Positions 10,935 through 21,685 of a DNA stretch of 64,000 bases are shown here, piece after piece. The position numbers and the translations under genes are program-made. The stretch spans positions 151,173,088 through 151,237,087 of the forward strand of contig CM077116.1 of assembly GCA_039619475.1 (NCBI GenBank). The letters are read 5' to 3'. Under the pieces are notes generated by a model. The model did no database searches. It was not told where the DNA came from and saw nothing but the letters and a program-made list of their open reading frames with translations. Within the stretch, counting starts at the first letter, position 1, and every line of letters starts with the position of its first letter. The DNA comes from Icerya purchasi. Taxonomy: Eukaryota > Arthropoda > Insecta > Hemiptera > Monophlebidae.

Positions 10935-11076
10935 TACTTGTAAACAATGTAAATTACAGTGTACTACTTGTAAAGTATGCTGGCATATGTTTACTTGTGA
11001 GTGTTATTATTATGGGCATACAAATAGTTTATGTAACGCCATGTGTATAAATTTTACAGTAAATGATGCTAATATA

Positions 11077-11565
11077 CGAGGGTTAATCAAATATGAAATG
11101 GACTTTTTTGTTTAATGTTCCCTAGGTGAAGTGAGTAACGTGACGTCTTGATATATGTTGGGTGGGGATAGTGGAGGGGAGCAAACCGGTTCGGCTCGCC
11201 AGAGCAGATGGGCTGTTAGTAGCATCATGTCTAAGCAAGAAGTGCACACGTTTGCCGAGCAACGCATTATTATTAAATTTTTGTCGCTGGAAGGCGTAAA
11301 ACCTGGCAAAATTTTGCACCGACTAACTGCACAGTTCGCTGAAAAAATGCTTTCAAGGGCCCAAATCTATGACTGGCACAAAAAAAATTTCCGATGGCCG
11401 AGAGTCAGCGGAAAACGAGTTCCCCATGCACGTCAACTGCAGACAAGCATTAACGAGACAAATATTCGTGCGATCCATGGGATTTGGAGGAGACCGCCGC
11501 CTTACAATATGGGAAATTGCTGCACACGCGTAAGGGAGTACTCGATGATTTACAGCCACAATTGA
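11077..11565 (+). pseudogene. Second mariner, 5' part only
   Basis: Begins CGAGGGTTAATCAAATATGA after a TA, as mariners do. The transposase starts at an ATG at 11227 with MSKQEVHTFAEQR and an HTH block (RAQIYDWHKK). There are compensating frame slips near 11385 and the match is lost after about 11530, in the TIWEIAAH segment. The catalytic domain and right inverted repeat are absent. It is inserted just after the SWIM finger of the MULE gene and is cut by whatever produced 11566-12594. Confidence 0.75.
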
Positions 11566-12594
11566 TCAGGTGGCAGCAGAAGTTATGAATACTTGGATCA
11601 GACCATGAGCAAACTGTGCAATAAGAACTCTCAGATTCCAGAAACTCTGACAGGCAACGAAGAGTTTAAATCAGAAAATGAGACAAAACTGTTTTCTCCT
11701 CCACAGACGCGCCTTCGAGCTGCACAAATGGAGGTGGATGGAGTTGTCCTATTGAACCAACAACAGACACCGGCAAAAAAGAAACCACGGCGGGCACAAG
11801 TGATGGTAAGCGCTACCATAAAACCAGACTGTGATAGATTGATCCACCTCAGTATAGATGAGAATTACCCTGACCTCGCAATTGACGACGCATTGGATGG
11901 AGAGAGTGTGATCCATGAAGAACTGAAAAGGTACTGACAGATAATTAAGAAACCCCTTCTAATTGAAATGTGTAAGGATCTATCCAATGTGACAAAGAAA
12001 ACATTGAAAGAAAGAGATAAGGCATGGGCGCTCAGACTCCAAGGTGCACAGATGATGTACAACCTCCTCCAGGCTGAACGTTTATCATCTCTGGAAGATG
12101 AAATGGGCACATGGATCTCTAATATACATACCATCTGTTCTGATTGGTCGCTCAATACCAATCAATATCAGAGGCCACCACGGTAAAGCAAGCTGAAACC
12201 AACAGCATACTCAATGCCATAGCGGAGCTCGAGCGAGATATCAATTTATACAGGTTAAGTTGCTCTCAACCCATTCCACAAGCGGTGGAGTCCCAGAAAG
12301 TGTCGCGACTTACTACATCTATCACCAAACAAGTGGTCATCGGGCCCATGGAGCTACACATCCAAGATGGAATGCTGTTGGATGTTAGCATGATAGATAC
12401 TGGATCGAAACAGAGACCGATCCCATGATGAAGAGCTGATATTGATCAAGCAGTATTTTGAGTTATTAATGTATGATGTTGTAACCAAAATCAGGGTCAG
12501 AGACCAGACGCGTCTGATTCGAATAATCAAGAATCTCGGACAGCCAGACCCTGCTTCTATAGATAAGTTTATCCATATTCTACTATCAGCATAA
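11566..12594 (+). pseudogene. Unclassified coiled, charged protein, broken (ORF1/gag-like?)
   Basis: A nearly continuous reading of about 330 codons, interrupted by an in-frame TGA at 11935-11937 and by frame changes near 12165 and 12425. It ends with TAA at 12594. It starts hydrophilic, has a basic cluster (PAKKKPRRAQ) near 11775, then long helical stretches (KTLKERDKAW, ERLSSLEDEM, IAELERDI) that look coiled-coil. No CCHC knuckle, RT or transposase motif is present. It could be the ORF1 of a LINE, perhaps the one whose RNase H lies at 14235-15190, but the intervening endonuclease and RT are missing, so that link is only a guess. I do not recognise the family. Confidence 0.4.
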
Positions 12595-12604
12595 AGAAGT
12601 CCCC

Positions 12605-12664
<60 letters not shown>
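12605..12664. repeat. (TA)n microsatellite, left of Tc1
   Basis: About 30 TA units, one interrupted by CA. The Tc1 at 12665 inserted into this tract; the tract resumes at 14211-14230. Confidence 0.95.
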
Positions 12665-12665
<1 letters not shown>

Positions 12666-14210
12666 TCTTGGCCAAAAGTATTAGGCACCCCCAAAAATTA
12701 TGTGAAACTGATAAGATATTTAAACCGAAGGCAAATTGCTTTAACAATATTGTAGGAAGCATTATTAGAAACGAAGTTGAACAATAGACAACCTTATCTA
12801 CACGTAGATAAGCGCATAGATAAGCGCGTTGTGATAATGCATGTATTTTGAGAAAACAGTGTCAGTGCGTTATCAGAATATTCCTACGTCTCTTAGTGTC
12901 AAGAACCTTCCGTGCGTATCTTATTTACTAAAAGTAAGTTAGAAATGCCTAAATCGAGTGAGCTTGATGTCGAAAAACGGTTTAAATTCAAACGCTACAC
13001 AAACAAGGCAAGTCCCAAGTGGAGATAGCCAAATTAGTAAATTGCTCTCGGTGTGCAGTCCAAAACGCTATTAAACGGTTTGTGGAGACTGGCTCCGATG
13101 CAAACAAAGTGAGAACAGGCCGAAAACGCAAAACTACTTCGCGACAGGACAGAAAACTTGTCCGCGACTATCTCAAAAATCGGATGAAAACATCATCAGA
13201 GCTCGCTACTCCTTGGTCAGAAGAGATTGGGATTCCGATTAGCGCTCGAACAGTAAGAAGAAGACTGGGACAAGCTGGATTACGAGGCTGTAAAGCTAGG
13301 AAGAAGCCCTGGCTCTCCGAGACCAACAGGAAGAAGCGCTTACAGTGGGCTCGGGAACACCAACATTTCAGCGAACAGGATTGGTCTAATGTTCTATGGT
13401 CTGATGAATCCAATTTTGAGGTTAGTTTTTATATGATTTATTTTAACAAATGGCAACAGCAACTCCCGATTTAATTCACTGCAGTTGAAATAATAACTAA
13501 TTTTGTAAATATTTATTTTTTCAATTTTTGCAGTTGTTTGGAACCCCAGGTACACCTTTCGTGAGACGACGTGTGGGTGAGGAATATAGCTCAAATTGCG
13601 TGGTACCTACTGTAAAATATGGAGGCGGTAGCATTATGGTCTGGGGTTGTATGGCTGCTAATGGCTTGGGCGAAATGTTTGTTTGTGAAGGCCGTATAAA
13701 CAGCCGAAAGTACATAAATGTACTGGAAACTACACTGTTGCCTTCGATAACGCGAATTTTTGGTGATAATAATTTAGGCGACGTCAAATTCCAACAAGAT
13801 AATGCACCCTGCCATAAATCAGCGGCCACGATGCATTGGTTTAGAGACAAGAGGGTTCTCTTGCTGGATTGGCCGGCTCAGTCTCCAGATTTGAATCCTA
13901 TCGAGCATCTTTGGAGTATTCTGAAGCGCAAAGTACAGGAGCATAACATCACATCAAGATCAGCCTTAGAAAACGCTTTAAAAGAGGAGTGGGATGCTAT
14001 AAGTACAGCTCAATGTACTAGACTTGTACACACCATGCCTCAAAGAATTGCTGCTGTACTTAAAGCTAAAGGCGGACACACCAAATATTGATTTTTTTCG
14101 TGAGTTTTCCTTAATAAAAGATTATACGAAACTTACGAATTTAATTTTTTGCCTTGCCACATAAAATATGAAGTAAATTGTAGGGTGCCTAATACTTTTG
14201 GCCAAGGGTG
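12665..14210 (+). mobile_element. Tc1-like element, about 1546 bp
   Basis: Terminal inverted repeats: CTCTTGGCCAAAAGTATTAG at 12665 and the complement ending CTTTTGGCCAAGGG near 14208, about 26 bp with one mismatch. It sits inside a TA microsatellite, so the TA duplication cannot be separated from the tract. A single transposase gene fills it. Confidence 0.9.
12945..14091 (+). pseudogene. Tc1 transposase, one N-terminal frameshift, apparent 113 bp intron
   Basis: Starts MPKSSELDVEKR at 12945. A frame change near 12990 leads into a Tc1-type HTH domain (EIAKLVNCSRCAVQNAI), then a second HTH and ARTVRRRLGQAG. The coding run reaches the first catalytic block WSDESNFE at 13420. GTTAGT follows at once; the reading resumes in phase after a T-rich CAG at 13533 with LFGTPG, so 13421-13533 behaves as an intron. 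Second Asp in FQQDNAPCHKS (codon 13798) and Glu in DLNPIEHLW (codon 13903) are 34 residues apart, the DD34E arrangement, and are intact. About 345 residues, normal for Tc1. Only the single frameshift prevents a complete product. Confidence 0.85.
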
Positions 14211-14230
14211 TATATATATATATATATATA
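14211..14230. repeat. (TA)n microsatellite, right of Tc1
   Basis: Continuation of the TA tract that flanks the Tc1 on its left (12605-12664). Confidence 0.9.
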
Positions 14231-14234
14231 AAGC

Positions 14235-15190
14235 ATGATTAGATTAGAAGTTTTTCATCAACATATGTACAACATATGTTATATCACCAAGCCAATGACA
14301 TCACACAGTCCCTCAACATGTAATATGTCAAGCCAATGTCCAGCGATTCTCAACCTGCATTATCTCTGTGGTCTGACACAAATGAATTTAACACTTACAA
14401 ACATGGACCGAAACAATGCAGATCATTTGTCTAAAGCGCATACAGATCTCTTAAAGTGATTTTCTGATCGTCACATCTTATATACAGATGGGTCCAAACA
14501 ATCAAACTTTGTAAGGTGTGCAGTTACTACTGAATCAAATGTAATCGTTTGCTACTCATTGTCTCCATATTTTTTAATATTATCAGTGGAGCTATACAGC
14601 TTATTATTAGCCACCCAGGAAGCTATTTCGAAAAACCTTCTAAAAGTACTGATCTGTTCGGATTCTTTGGCAGCCATCACAGCATTCAAAATACTTGGAA
14701 AAGAACACAACATCTGATATCCAAGGGCATAGTTAAAATCCTACAGAACACACCAAGCACTCAGATCAGGATACCAAGTCATTCTGGAATAATCAGAAAC
14801 CAAGTAGCTGACCAGGCAATGAAAGAAGCGGCGAAAATGATGCCATATCCACCAATACCAGTTCCCCAAAAGGACTTTATGAAACATGTCAAGGAAACCC
14901 TCAACAAGCAGTAGCAGCAACAATGGTAGAACCCTCCGACTATGGTGAAGCTACGAGCAGTAAACTGATGATGAAACCATGGGCAGTCCAACTTCGCCAA
15001 CAAAGACAGCAAACCATTATTTGTAGACCGCGCATAGGCCACACTATCCTAACACACGGTCACCTCTTTTGAAATCTTCCTCCACCAATATGTAGCTCCT
15101 GTCATACTCAAATAACAGTTAATCATTTTCTCACCGAATGTTCTTTGTACATTTTAAAGATGATCCTAAAATATCTGAGATGAAACAAAA
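14235..15190 (+). pseudogene. LINE RNase H and C-terminal zinc region, degraded
   Basis: Pieces in three frames give an RNase H domain: ILYTDGSKQSN (first Asp, ~14480), SVELYSLLLA (Glu), LICSDSLAAITAF (Asp) and a degraded IPSHSGII...VADQA block (~14775-14830). After that comes a tail with MMKPWAVQLRQ and a Cys/His cluster ICSSCHTQ...HFLTEC (~15090-15150), which is usual at the ORF2 C-terminus of Jockey/CR1-like LINEs. The endonuclease and RT are absent. Multiple stops show it is old. The I-like LINE at 15376 lies 3' of it. Confidence 0.65.
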
Positions 15191-15364
15191 GCTCTCCATT
15201 ATTAAAAGCAGTTTAAACAAAAATGGTTAACTGCATGTAAAACCAGGCCAAGATTCGAAGAAAACAATGCTGAGTAATTACAAGACACTGTATTATTACC
15301 TAGTGCAGGTACATGAATAGTGAAACAAAACTTGTTTTCATTATTAGAAATAATATACTGTATT

Positions 15365-15375
15365 AAGTAAGTAAG
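15365..15375. repeat. Target-site duplication, left copy
   Basis: AAGTAAGTAAG precedes the LINE at 15376 and is repeated at 19683-19693 after its A-rich tail. Confidence 0.85.
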
Positions 15376-15376
15376 A

Positions 15377-15838
15377 GCATCCTATTTTTCTTCTCATAAT
15401 CTAAAAGCTTTTATCCCAGTTAATTCCCTTTACAAATTGGGAGTTATTTCTGGAGTTGATCCTTCCTTCTCTGAAGGAGAAATACTGGAGGGGCTTGAAT
15501 CTTCTATACCATTTTCCTCTATCAGGCGCATTTTAAAAACCGTCGAAGGTAAAAAGACACCTACTAGATCAATTGAAATCAAATTTACCAAATCTTTCCT
15601 TCCAGAATTTATCCCTATTTTTAAACTCCACTTCCAAGTTTTGCCTAGCGTCAGACCTCCTACACAATGCTCCAAGTGTTTCTTATTTGGTCATATTACA
15701 AGGCACTGTTGTAGTTCTAATACTGTCTGTTCTCACTGTTCTTCTAAGCATTCCTTATCAGACTGTCCAAATACTCAAAATCCTCCTGTTTGTCGTAGTT
15801 GCAAAGGTGACCACTGTTCCTATGACTGTAAATTTTAA
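15377..15838 (+). pseudogene. LINE ORF1 (gag-like) C-terminal part with CCHC knuckles
   Basis: Open from the very first codon of the element, so the start lies in the missing 5' part. The last ~60 residues contain zinc knuckles of the retrotransposon gag type: CSKCFLFGHITRHC, a C-x2-C-x-K-H-x4-C block, then CRSCKGDHCSYDC. This is the triple knuckle of nucleic-acid-binding ORF1 proteins in I and Jockey clade LINEs. No stop or shift is seen in the remaining part. Confidence 0.85.
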
Positions 15839-15877
15839 CTCTGTTTTATCTTAATTCTCTCCTTACTTATTCTCCTT

Positions 15878-18800
15878 TTTCTTTTATGTTTCTTTCCCCC
15901 TTTTTCATTTTTCAACATTCTCCAGTGGAATTGTTGCAGCCTTAAAGCTAATAGACTTGCCTTGGAGAGTTTACTTGATATACATCAATTTCGCATTGCA
16001 TTAATTTCCGAATCATATCTCAAACAATCAGAAACGTTTCATCTTAAAGATTTCTCCATGATTCGTTCTGATAGAATAGACGGCTACAGTGGTGCTGCCA
16101 TCCTTATTAGAAATAAGATATATTTCCAATCTCAAAATGCACACTTCTCTTCTGTGTCATCTTCTCATGATCCGAATGTAGTTCACATTTCTATTCCTTC
16201 CATTCTTCCCTGCCCATTAAACATAGTCTGTACGTACTTTCCTCCTAATTTCAATTTCAACAATTTTCCCTTTCCCTCCTTTCTTAATAGTATTCCTCCC
16301 CCCTTCGTTATTAGAGGTGATTGGAACACTCATTCTCCTCTTTGGGGTTGTTCTAGTCGAAACAATAATGAAGTGGTTCTTGAAAACATTATCCTCGGAC
16401 ATAATCTTATCCTGCTTAATGATCAATCTCCTACTTTGTACAAAAGTCCTTCCATTTTTAGCACAATCGATCTATCCTTTTCTTCTCCTGATCTTGCTCT
16501 TAACTGTTCCTGGAAAACTCTCGATGGTACTTTTGGAAGTGACCATGTCCCTGTTATTGTATCATTCAAAAGTCTTCCCCCATCATCCATTTACTTCAAG
16601 CCCCACTATGCCACCAAATGGTGTATCCCCAAAACTAATTGGGAACAATTTAGTCGTTCTGTTGACTCTTCTCTTTCCCTTTTGCATCACAACTTAGATC
16701 CTATTTCAAAGTACAAATACTTTACTGATTCCATCTAACTCGCCCTTTCTTCCTCATCCCCTCCAGTGCCTTCTAAACCTCGCCGTCCTACAGCTTCATC
16801 CTTATGATGGAACAATAACTGCAAGGTGGCTTTTGATGCCAGCGTCGCTACTTTTAGAATCTTCCATCACTGTTCCTCCTTTTCAAATTTTATTGACCAT
16901 AGAAAAGCTAACGCTAGAGCCAGATACATCCTAAAACAAGTCAAGAAGGAATCTTAGAAAAAATTTTGCTCTTCCTTTTCTCGGACCGCGTCTATTCCCA
17001 AATTTAGAGAATGGCCAAAGCCTTCAAAACTCCCAAATCCAAACACCCTTCTTATCTTAACATCTCTTCTGACATACTTGAATCCTTTATTGACAATCTA
17101 GCTCCCAGTTATGTTCCTTCCTTTGATGAAGTAAGTTCTCCTTCTCTTTCTCTCCCAAATTCATCTCACTTCCTCACTTCAGAATTCCACTTCGATGAAC
17201 TCCTCTTTTCATTACAAAAATCCTCAAATTCGACTCCAGGAATCAACAAAATTTCCTTCCTTGTACTTAAAAATCTCTCTAATTTCTCACTCAAAATTCT
17301 CCACGAAATTTTCAATTCTTTTCTTCTCTCAGGATTTACACTTCCTATTTGGAATTCATTTATAATTATCCCTATCCCTAAGAAAATTCCAAATTCTTTT
17401 CGACCTATTTCTTTGGCTCCTTGTTTAAAAAAACTATTTGCGAGTATGCTAAACTGGCACCTTATTTGGTGGCTCGAACATAATAATCTCGGCTCCAATA
17501 TGTTCGGTTTTCGTCCTAGTCTTAGTCCTTCTGACTGCATCAGCCTTTTTCTGTCTGACACATATGAAGCTCTTCTCAAAAGAAAATACACGATCGCTGC
17601 CTTTGTTGATATAGTTTCTGCTTTCGATAAGGTTCATCTTCCACCCCTTAAAAATAAGATGATTTCTATTGGCATTCCTGTTCAACTTTCCTCCCTGATA
17701 ATTCAGCTCTTTCAAAGCAGAACCATTCATCTTTCTGCTCCTTCCTTCTCTGGCTCTAGATGTGTATTCCATGGTCTTCCTCAAGGGTCATGTTTGAGCC
17801 CTACTCTTTTTAATATCTATTCGCTTGAAATAGCTTCTCTTCCGGTCTCAGCCTCTACACTCCTTTTCGCGGACGATATTCTTATTTATCACTCCTCAAC
17901 GTCCATCATCTCTGCTAAAGATGGACTCAATAATTCGTTGAACATGCTTGAATCCGCTCTATCCAGCATCCCATCTAACCATTTCGCCCTCTAAATCGGT
18001 TTGTATGGTTTTTTCCTTTCGTCCCTATAATACTTCCTTAATTAATGTCTCTTTGAACAACTTATCTATTCCATTAGTTAGGTCCTTCTGCTATCTTGGC
18101 TTTTTCCTAGACGGTCGTTTATCCTTTCGCAAACATATTTCCTACCTATATACTTCCTATCTTAAGAGAACTAATTTATTAAAGGCTCTTTCTCCACACA
18201 AATGGGGTGGCGACCCCAGTGTTCTTCTTATTCTATATAAATCTACTATTCGTTCCAAACTTGATTACTGTTCCTTCATTTATGGCAATGCTCCTAAACA
18301 TCTTCTTTTCAAACTCGATAAAGTCCAAAATTCATGTCTTCGTCTTTGCCTCGGTGTTCTGAAATCCTCCCCCATTCCTGCAGTACTTTCAGAAGCCAAC
18401 ATTCATCCTTTACACATTCGTAGATCCTTTCTTGGGGATCGCTTCCTCATAAAACGTCTTCCTATTAAGTCTTCTAAATTAGTTTCTGCTTATTCCTACA
18501 TCCTGGCCAATTGGCGGGTTTCTCCCCTGAAGATTCCTATTCTTTCTCATGTCTCTCGACGCCTTGCTTCTTATTCTTCATTTATCTACACATATCATAA
18601 ACTCCCGTTCTTTACATTCAGCTTTATAGATTTTTTATATCCTCCTAATTTGTTTTTTCTTCCTTCGCATACTAAATATTCACCTTCTATCGCTTTAAGC
18701 GAGTACAACGGAGCTTTGAGGTCTCTATTTCCTTCTCCGTCTGTCCTCTTTACGGATGGTTCGAAAAGCGATGAGGGGGTCGGAGCTTCCTTTCTTATTT

Positions 18801-19474
18801 CTTCTCTTCCACACTACGAACTTTATAAACTTCCTTCCTTCTGTTCCATTTTCACTGCAGAATCGTATGCAATACTCCGTGCAGTTCTGTTCATTGCACT
18901 TTCCTCCTATAATAATAAATACCTTATTTGTTCTGACTCCATGAGCGTCTTGCAGGCTATATCCTCTCCTTTTCCATCCTCTTCATGCGACTACATTATC
19001 CTTTCCATTCGTTCCTTAATTGCAAATCTCTTCTTAGTTCATTCCATTCAAATCGATCTTCTTTGGATTCCCAGTCATAGCGGCACTGCAGGCAATAACC
19101 TAGTTGACTCGTTTGCTTCCTATAACGGCAAATTTGTCAATAAATTTCCTGCCAATAATATCCTCTTTCGATCCAAACAAGCACACCTCAAATCATGGTC
19201 GGATACCTACATTACCTCCTTTTCCAATCCTCATTCCTTTTACAAACTCTTGCAACCTCTTCCTTCATCACATTCCTGGTTTGCTGATTTCCTTAGTTTC
19301 AGTCGTTCCATTATTTCCTCCATTACACGTCTTTGTCTCAACCATAATTGTCTTCCTTCGTTTCTCTTTCATTTTTCTACTGTTTCTTCCCCATACTGTA
19401 ATTTTCATCCCTCGGATCATGACTGTGTTTGTGATTCAAATCATATCCTTTTTGAATGCTCTCTTCTTGTATAA
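15878..19474 (+). pseudogene. LINE ORF2: endonuclease, reverse transcriptase, RNase H (stops and two frameshifts)
   Basis: The endonuclease frame opens near 15878 (NILQWNCCSLK) and shows SESYL, GDWNTHSPLWG, TIDLSFSSP and GTFGSDHVP. It stops at 16738, with two further stops before the frame shifts near 17000. RT (17011 to ~17960) has FVDIVSAFDKVHLP, GLPQGSCLSPTLFN and FADDI. Another shift leads into the thumb and RNase H (to 19474) with FTDGSKSDE, IFTAES, ICSDSMS and WIPSHSGTAGNNLVDSFA, keeping all RNase H acids. The end retains the Cys/His block CDSNHILFEC. About 1170 codons in total, typical of I-group ORF2. Confidence 0.9.
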
Positions 19475-19682
19475 GAGCGTTTCCTCCTCTACACTAAGCT
19501 TCTTCACCTAAAACTGCTACTCCTTTTTGTGCTTCCTACATACTTTCCTTTCCTTCACCAGATGTTATTCCAATCTTAGCGGAGTTCATTTCCTCTATTT
19601 CTTTATATATCAAAATTTAATCCCGTTTTCCTAATTCTTTGATGATGGGTCATTACTCTTGGTTGGCATTTCCAAAAAAAAA

Positions 19683-19693
19683 AAGTAAGTAAG
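19683..19693. repeat. Target-site duplication, right copy
   Basis: Repeat of 15365-15375 (AAGTAAGTAAG) at the 3' end of LINE copy E2. Confidence 0.85.
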
Positions 19694-19713
19694 CTAACTT
19701 GTTATTATTATAG

Positions 19714-21291
19714 GGGTAAGTCCAGGTCGTCCTCAAAAATCTTTTGTAGATTCAAGTGAAAGAAGCAAATGCTGCAAAACCCAAGACCTTCGAACAAAAG
19801 ATGTAGAAGAATTGACCTACGCTACCTAAATGAAACTGCGGAAGACAGGCAAAGTAGATACCTCCAATATCGTTAAAGATTTAACAAAAAGTCCCCGAAG
19901 AGCAAAAAAATATGCCAGGGCCATGAAAAAAAACTATTGAAGATCAGAAGCAACATCACCAATTATCACCAATACATGCTTTGTCCATGTATATAGAAGC
20001 AGAACTTACTAAAGCACAATATGAGAGAATAAACGAAACGAACAAAAGCTTTTTTCCATGCTATTCTGTTATTCAAAGAGTAAAAATAGAATGCTATCCT
20101 GAAATTCACAATGTAACCGAGACATGTGCCGAAGTAAAAGTAAAAAAGTTGATGGACCACGCGGCAACATGACTGATGTTACATCTTAGAAAAGTTGTAG
20201 ACGCTTTAGGCATCAACAAAAAATGCTCTTTACTTTTAATAAGTAAGTGGGGTTGTGATGGGTCTCAGCAGATGCAATATAAAATGAAGTTTGAAAATGT
20301 AGCCGATTCTGATGCCAATATTTTTCAAAGCTCTGTGATTCCCCTTCAATTAGTTTATGGGTGTGATAAAAAAGTTCTCTGGCAAACCCCAACACCATCA
20401 TCATCTCGCTACTGTTGACCTACAAGGATACAATTCATTAAGGAGACAAATGACGTAACAAACAAAGAAATAAATGAAATCACTTCAAACATAACAGTAC
20501 TTACCAGCACTATTGCTACATATGTGATGCTTATTCATCAGAATTTAATGATTTATCAAAAAAGAGGAAGTGTAAAAAAGAAAATTTAACTTTCGGGCTT
20601 TCCTTGCTACATGCTTGTATACAATTTTTCGAAAGTATATTGCATGTAGCATATAGACTACCTATAAAAAAATGGAATTTCTGCCTTTCTGCCCAGGAAA
20701 AACAGGCGGTAGAAAACAAAAAAACAAAAAAAAGAAATTCAGGATAATTTCAAGCAACAGTTTGGGCTTTTAGTGGACATCCTTAAAACAAATTTTGGAA
20801 ATACTAATGATGGAAATACTAGCAGAAGATTTTTTGAGTACTACAAAATATCGGCAGCAATAACAGGAGTTAATAAAAAAATTTGATATATCGGCTAAAA
20901 GTAATATTAGATGCTCTGTGTTGCGGATACAAAATTAATATCGGGAAATTTGAAAAATGAACTGTATGTCGCACTATATAGTTTTTATCCAATGTCCCCT
21001 ACAATTCACAAGGTACTTCGTCATGGAGCAGACGTTATAAAAGAAGCTATTTTACCAATATGCCGACTATCTGAAGAGGCTGCAGAAGCTCGCAATAAGC
21101 ATATTAGGTCATTTAGAATAAACTATACAAGAAAGTATTCGCGCATGGCCTGCAATAAGGATGTCCTAAATAGGCTTCTTTTAACTTCTGATCCACTAAT
21201 AATGGGCATGAGATTCCATACAAACAAGAAGAGTAATATTACAAATATTAATATTGTTGAGGGCTGTAATACTGATGAAACTGATGAATAA
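19714..21291 (+). pseudogene. RAG1/Transib-like transposase relative, broken
   Basis: An acceptor (TTATTATTATAG) precedes a reading with SPGRPQKSF and then a long charged region. Four later blocks fall in the order of the RAG1 catalytic core as I recall it: ISKWGCDGSQQ (Asp codon 20257, compare CDG in RAG1), then PSSSRYC-stop near 20400 (compare PNSELCCKP), GLSLLHACIQFFE near 20600 (compare ALHCDIGNAAEFY), NDGNTSRRFFEYY near 20810 (compare NGNFARKL), and LSEEAAEARNKHIRSFR near 21067 (compare SEGNESGNKLFRRFR, the catalytic Glu). At the second catalytic Asp position this copy seems to have Cys/Ile. At least six stops or shifts make it a pseudogene. It could be a dead Transib-like transposon or a retired host paralogue. 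The assignment rests on motif order, not on a search. Confidence 0.5.
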
Positions 21292-21685
21292 ATTTGATTT
21301 ATAAACAAGACTTTGTTTTACTATTTTTACTCAACAATTTAAATACCAAATGATACAAGAAACTCTTAGAAACTTTTATATGTCCCATCTACCTTCAAGA
21401 AATTCCACAACTATTTTTAAAAATTTTACCCGATATCTAGAAGCCGAGTTATAAAGTATAACAATTCTAAAGTCCGCACGCCGACTGACAGACAGACCGA
21501 TATTTTGTAAAAACCACATTTTTGCACCTAGAGGATCTCAAAATATGTATTTCCACTCTATAGGATATAGTAAAATAAAATCAAAAGTGTACAATAATTT
21601 TGGCCATGTTTTGGGGGTAAATACCACACTGCGCACCGTTTCCCACCTCAAAAAATTCAAATGAGAGATATTTTAGCATTCATCA
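21292..21685. other. Non-coding stretch between RAG1-like gene and mariner tail
   Basis: AT-rich, with a CCGACTGACAGACAGACCGA segment near 21481. No ORF or repeat boundary that I can support. Confidence 0.4.

Larger units (their letters stand above)
9610..11075 (+). pseudogene. MULE gene part 4: SWIM zinc finger split by a mariner
   Basis: The left half (9610-9686) reads SWKVNSYTVKQISNIRC. The right half (10937-11075) carries on with CKQC, CTTCKVC and HMFTCEC blocks and a final LCNAMC. This is the W-x-V...C-x-C layout of SWIM fingers in MULE proteins. If the mariner (9687-10934) and one TA are ignored, the two halves join in frame. The final C-x-H of a standard SWIM motif appears here as Cys rather than His. 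Confidence 0.65.
3519..11076 (+). pseudogene. MULE transposase gene with FLYWCH-like and SWIM zinc fingers, broken and invaded
   Basis: Read in order on the + strand there is a FLYWCH-like DNA-binding segment (3519-3780), its continuation (7683-7839), a helical linker (8550-8806), the MULE transposase core (8814-9244) and a SWIM zinc finger (9610-9686 continuing at 10937-11075). This is the domain order of MULE/MuDR-type transposases common in animal genomes. GT-AG-like junctions near 7846 and 8549 suggest the gene had introns. Between these pieces sit a LINE (3833-7129), a hAT MITE (7868-8357) and a mariner (9687-10934), and a second mariner begins at 11077. Frameshifts near 8810 and a stop at 9243 show that the gene is dead. 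Terminal inverted repeats of the MULE itself were not found. Confidence 0.7.
15376..19682 (+). mobile_element. I-like LINE (copy E2), 4.3 kb
   Basis: Bounded by an 11 bp target duplication. It carries the end of ORF1 (15377-15838) and essentially all of ORF2 (about 15880-19474), so it is truncated only within ORF1. The tail is a short run of A's (19675-19682). Protein alignment by eye with copy E1 (3833-7129) shows the same family. Its insertion point is 20 bp upstream of the acceptor of the RAG1-like exon at 19714. Confidence 0.9.

Noticed and set aside
11112..11319. - strand ORFs at 11309-11112 and 11319-11122
   Set aside because: They overlap each other and the 5' part of a mariner on the + strand; antisense shadows.
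12605..12664. Long TA tract as a promoter or origin
   Set aside because: A plain microsatellite; the Tc1 inserted in it explains its split into two parts.
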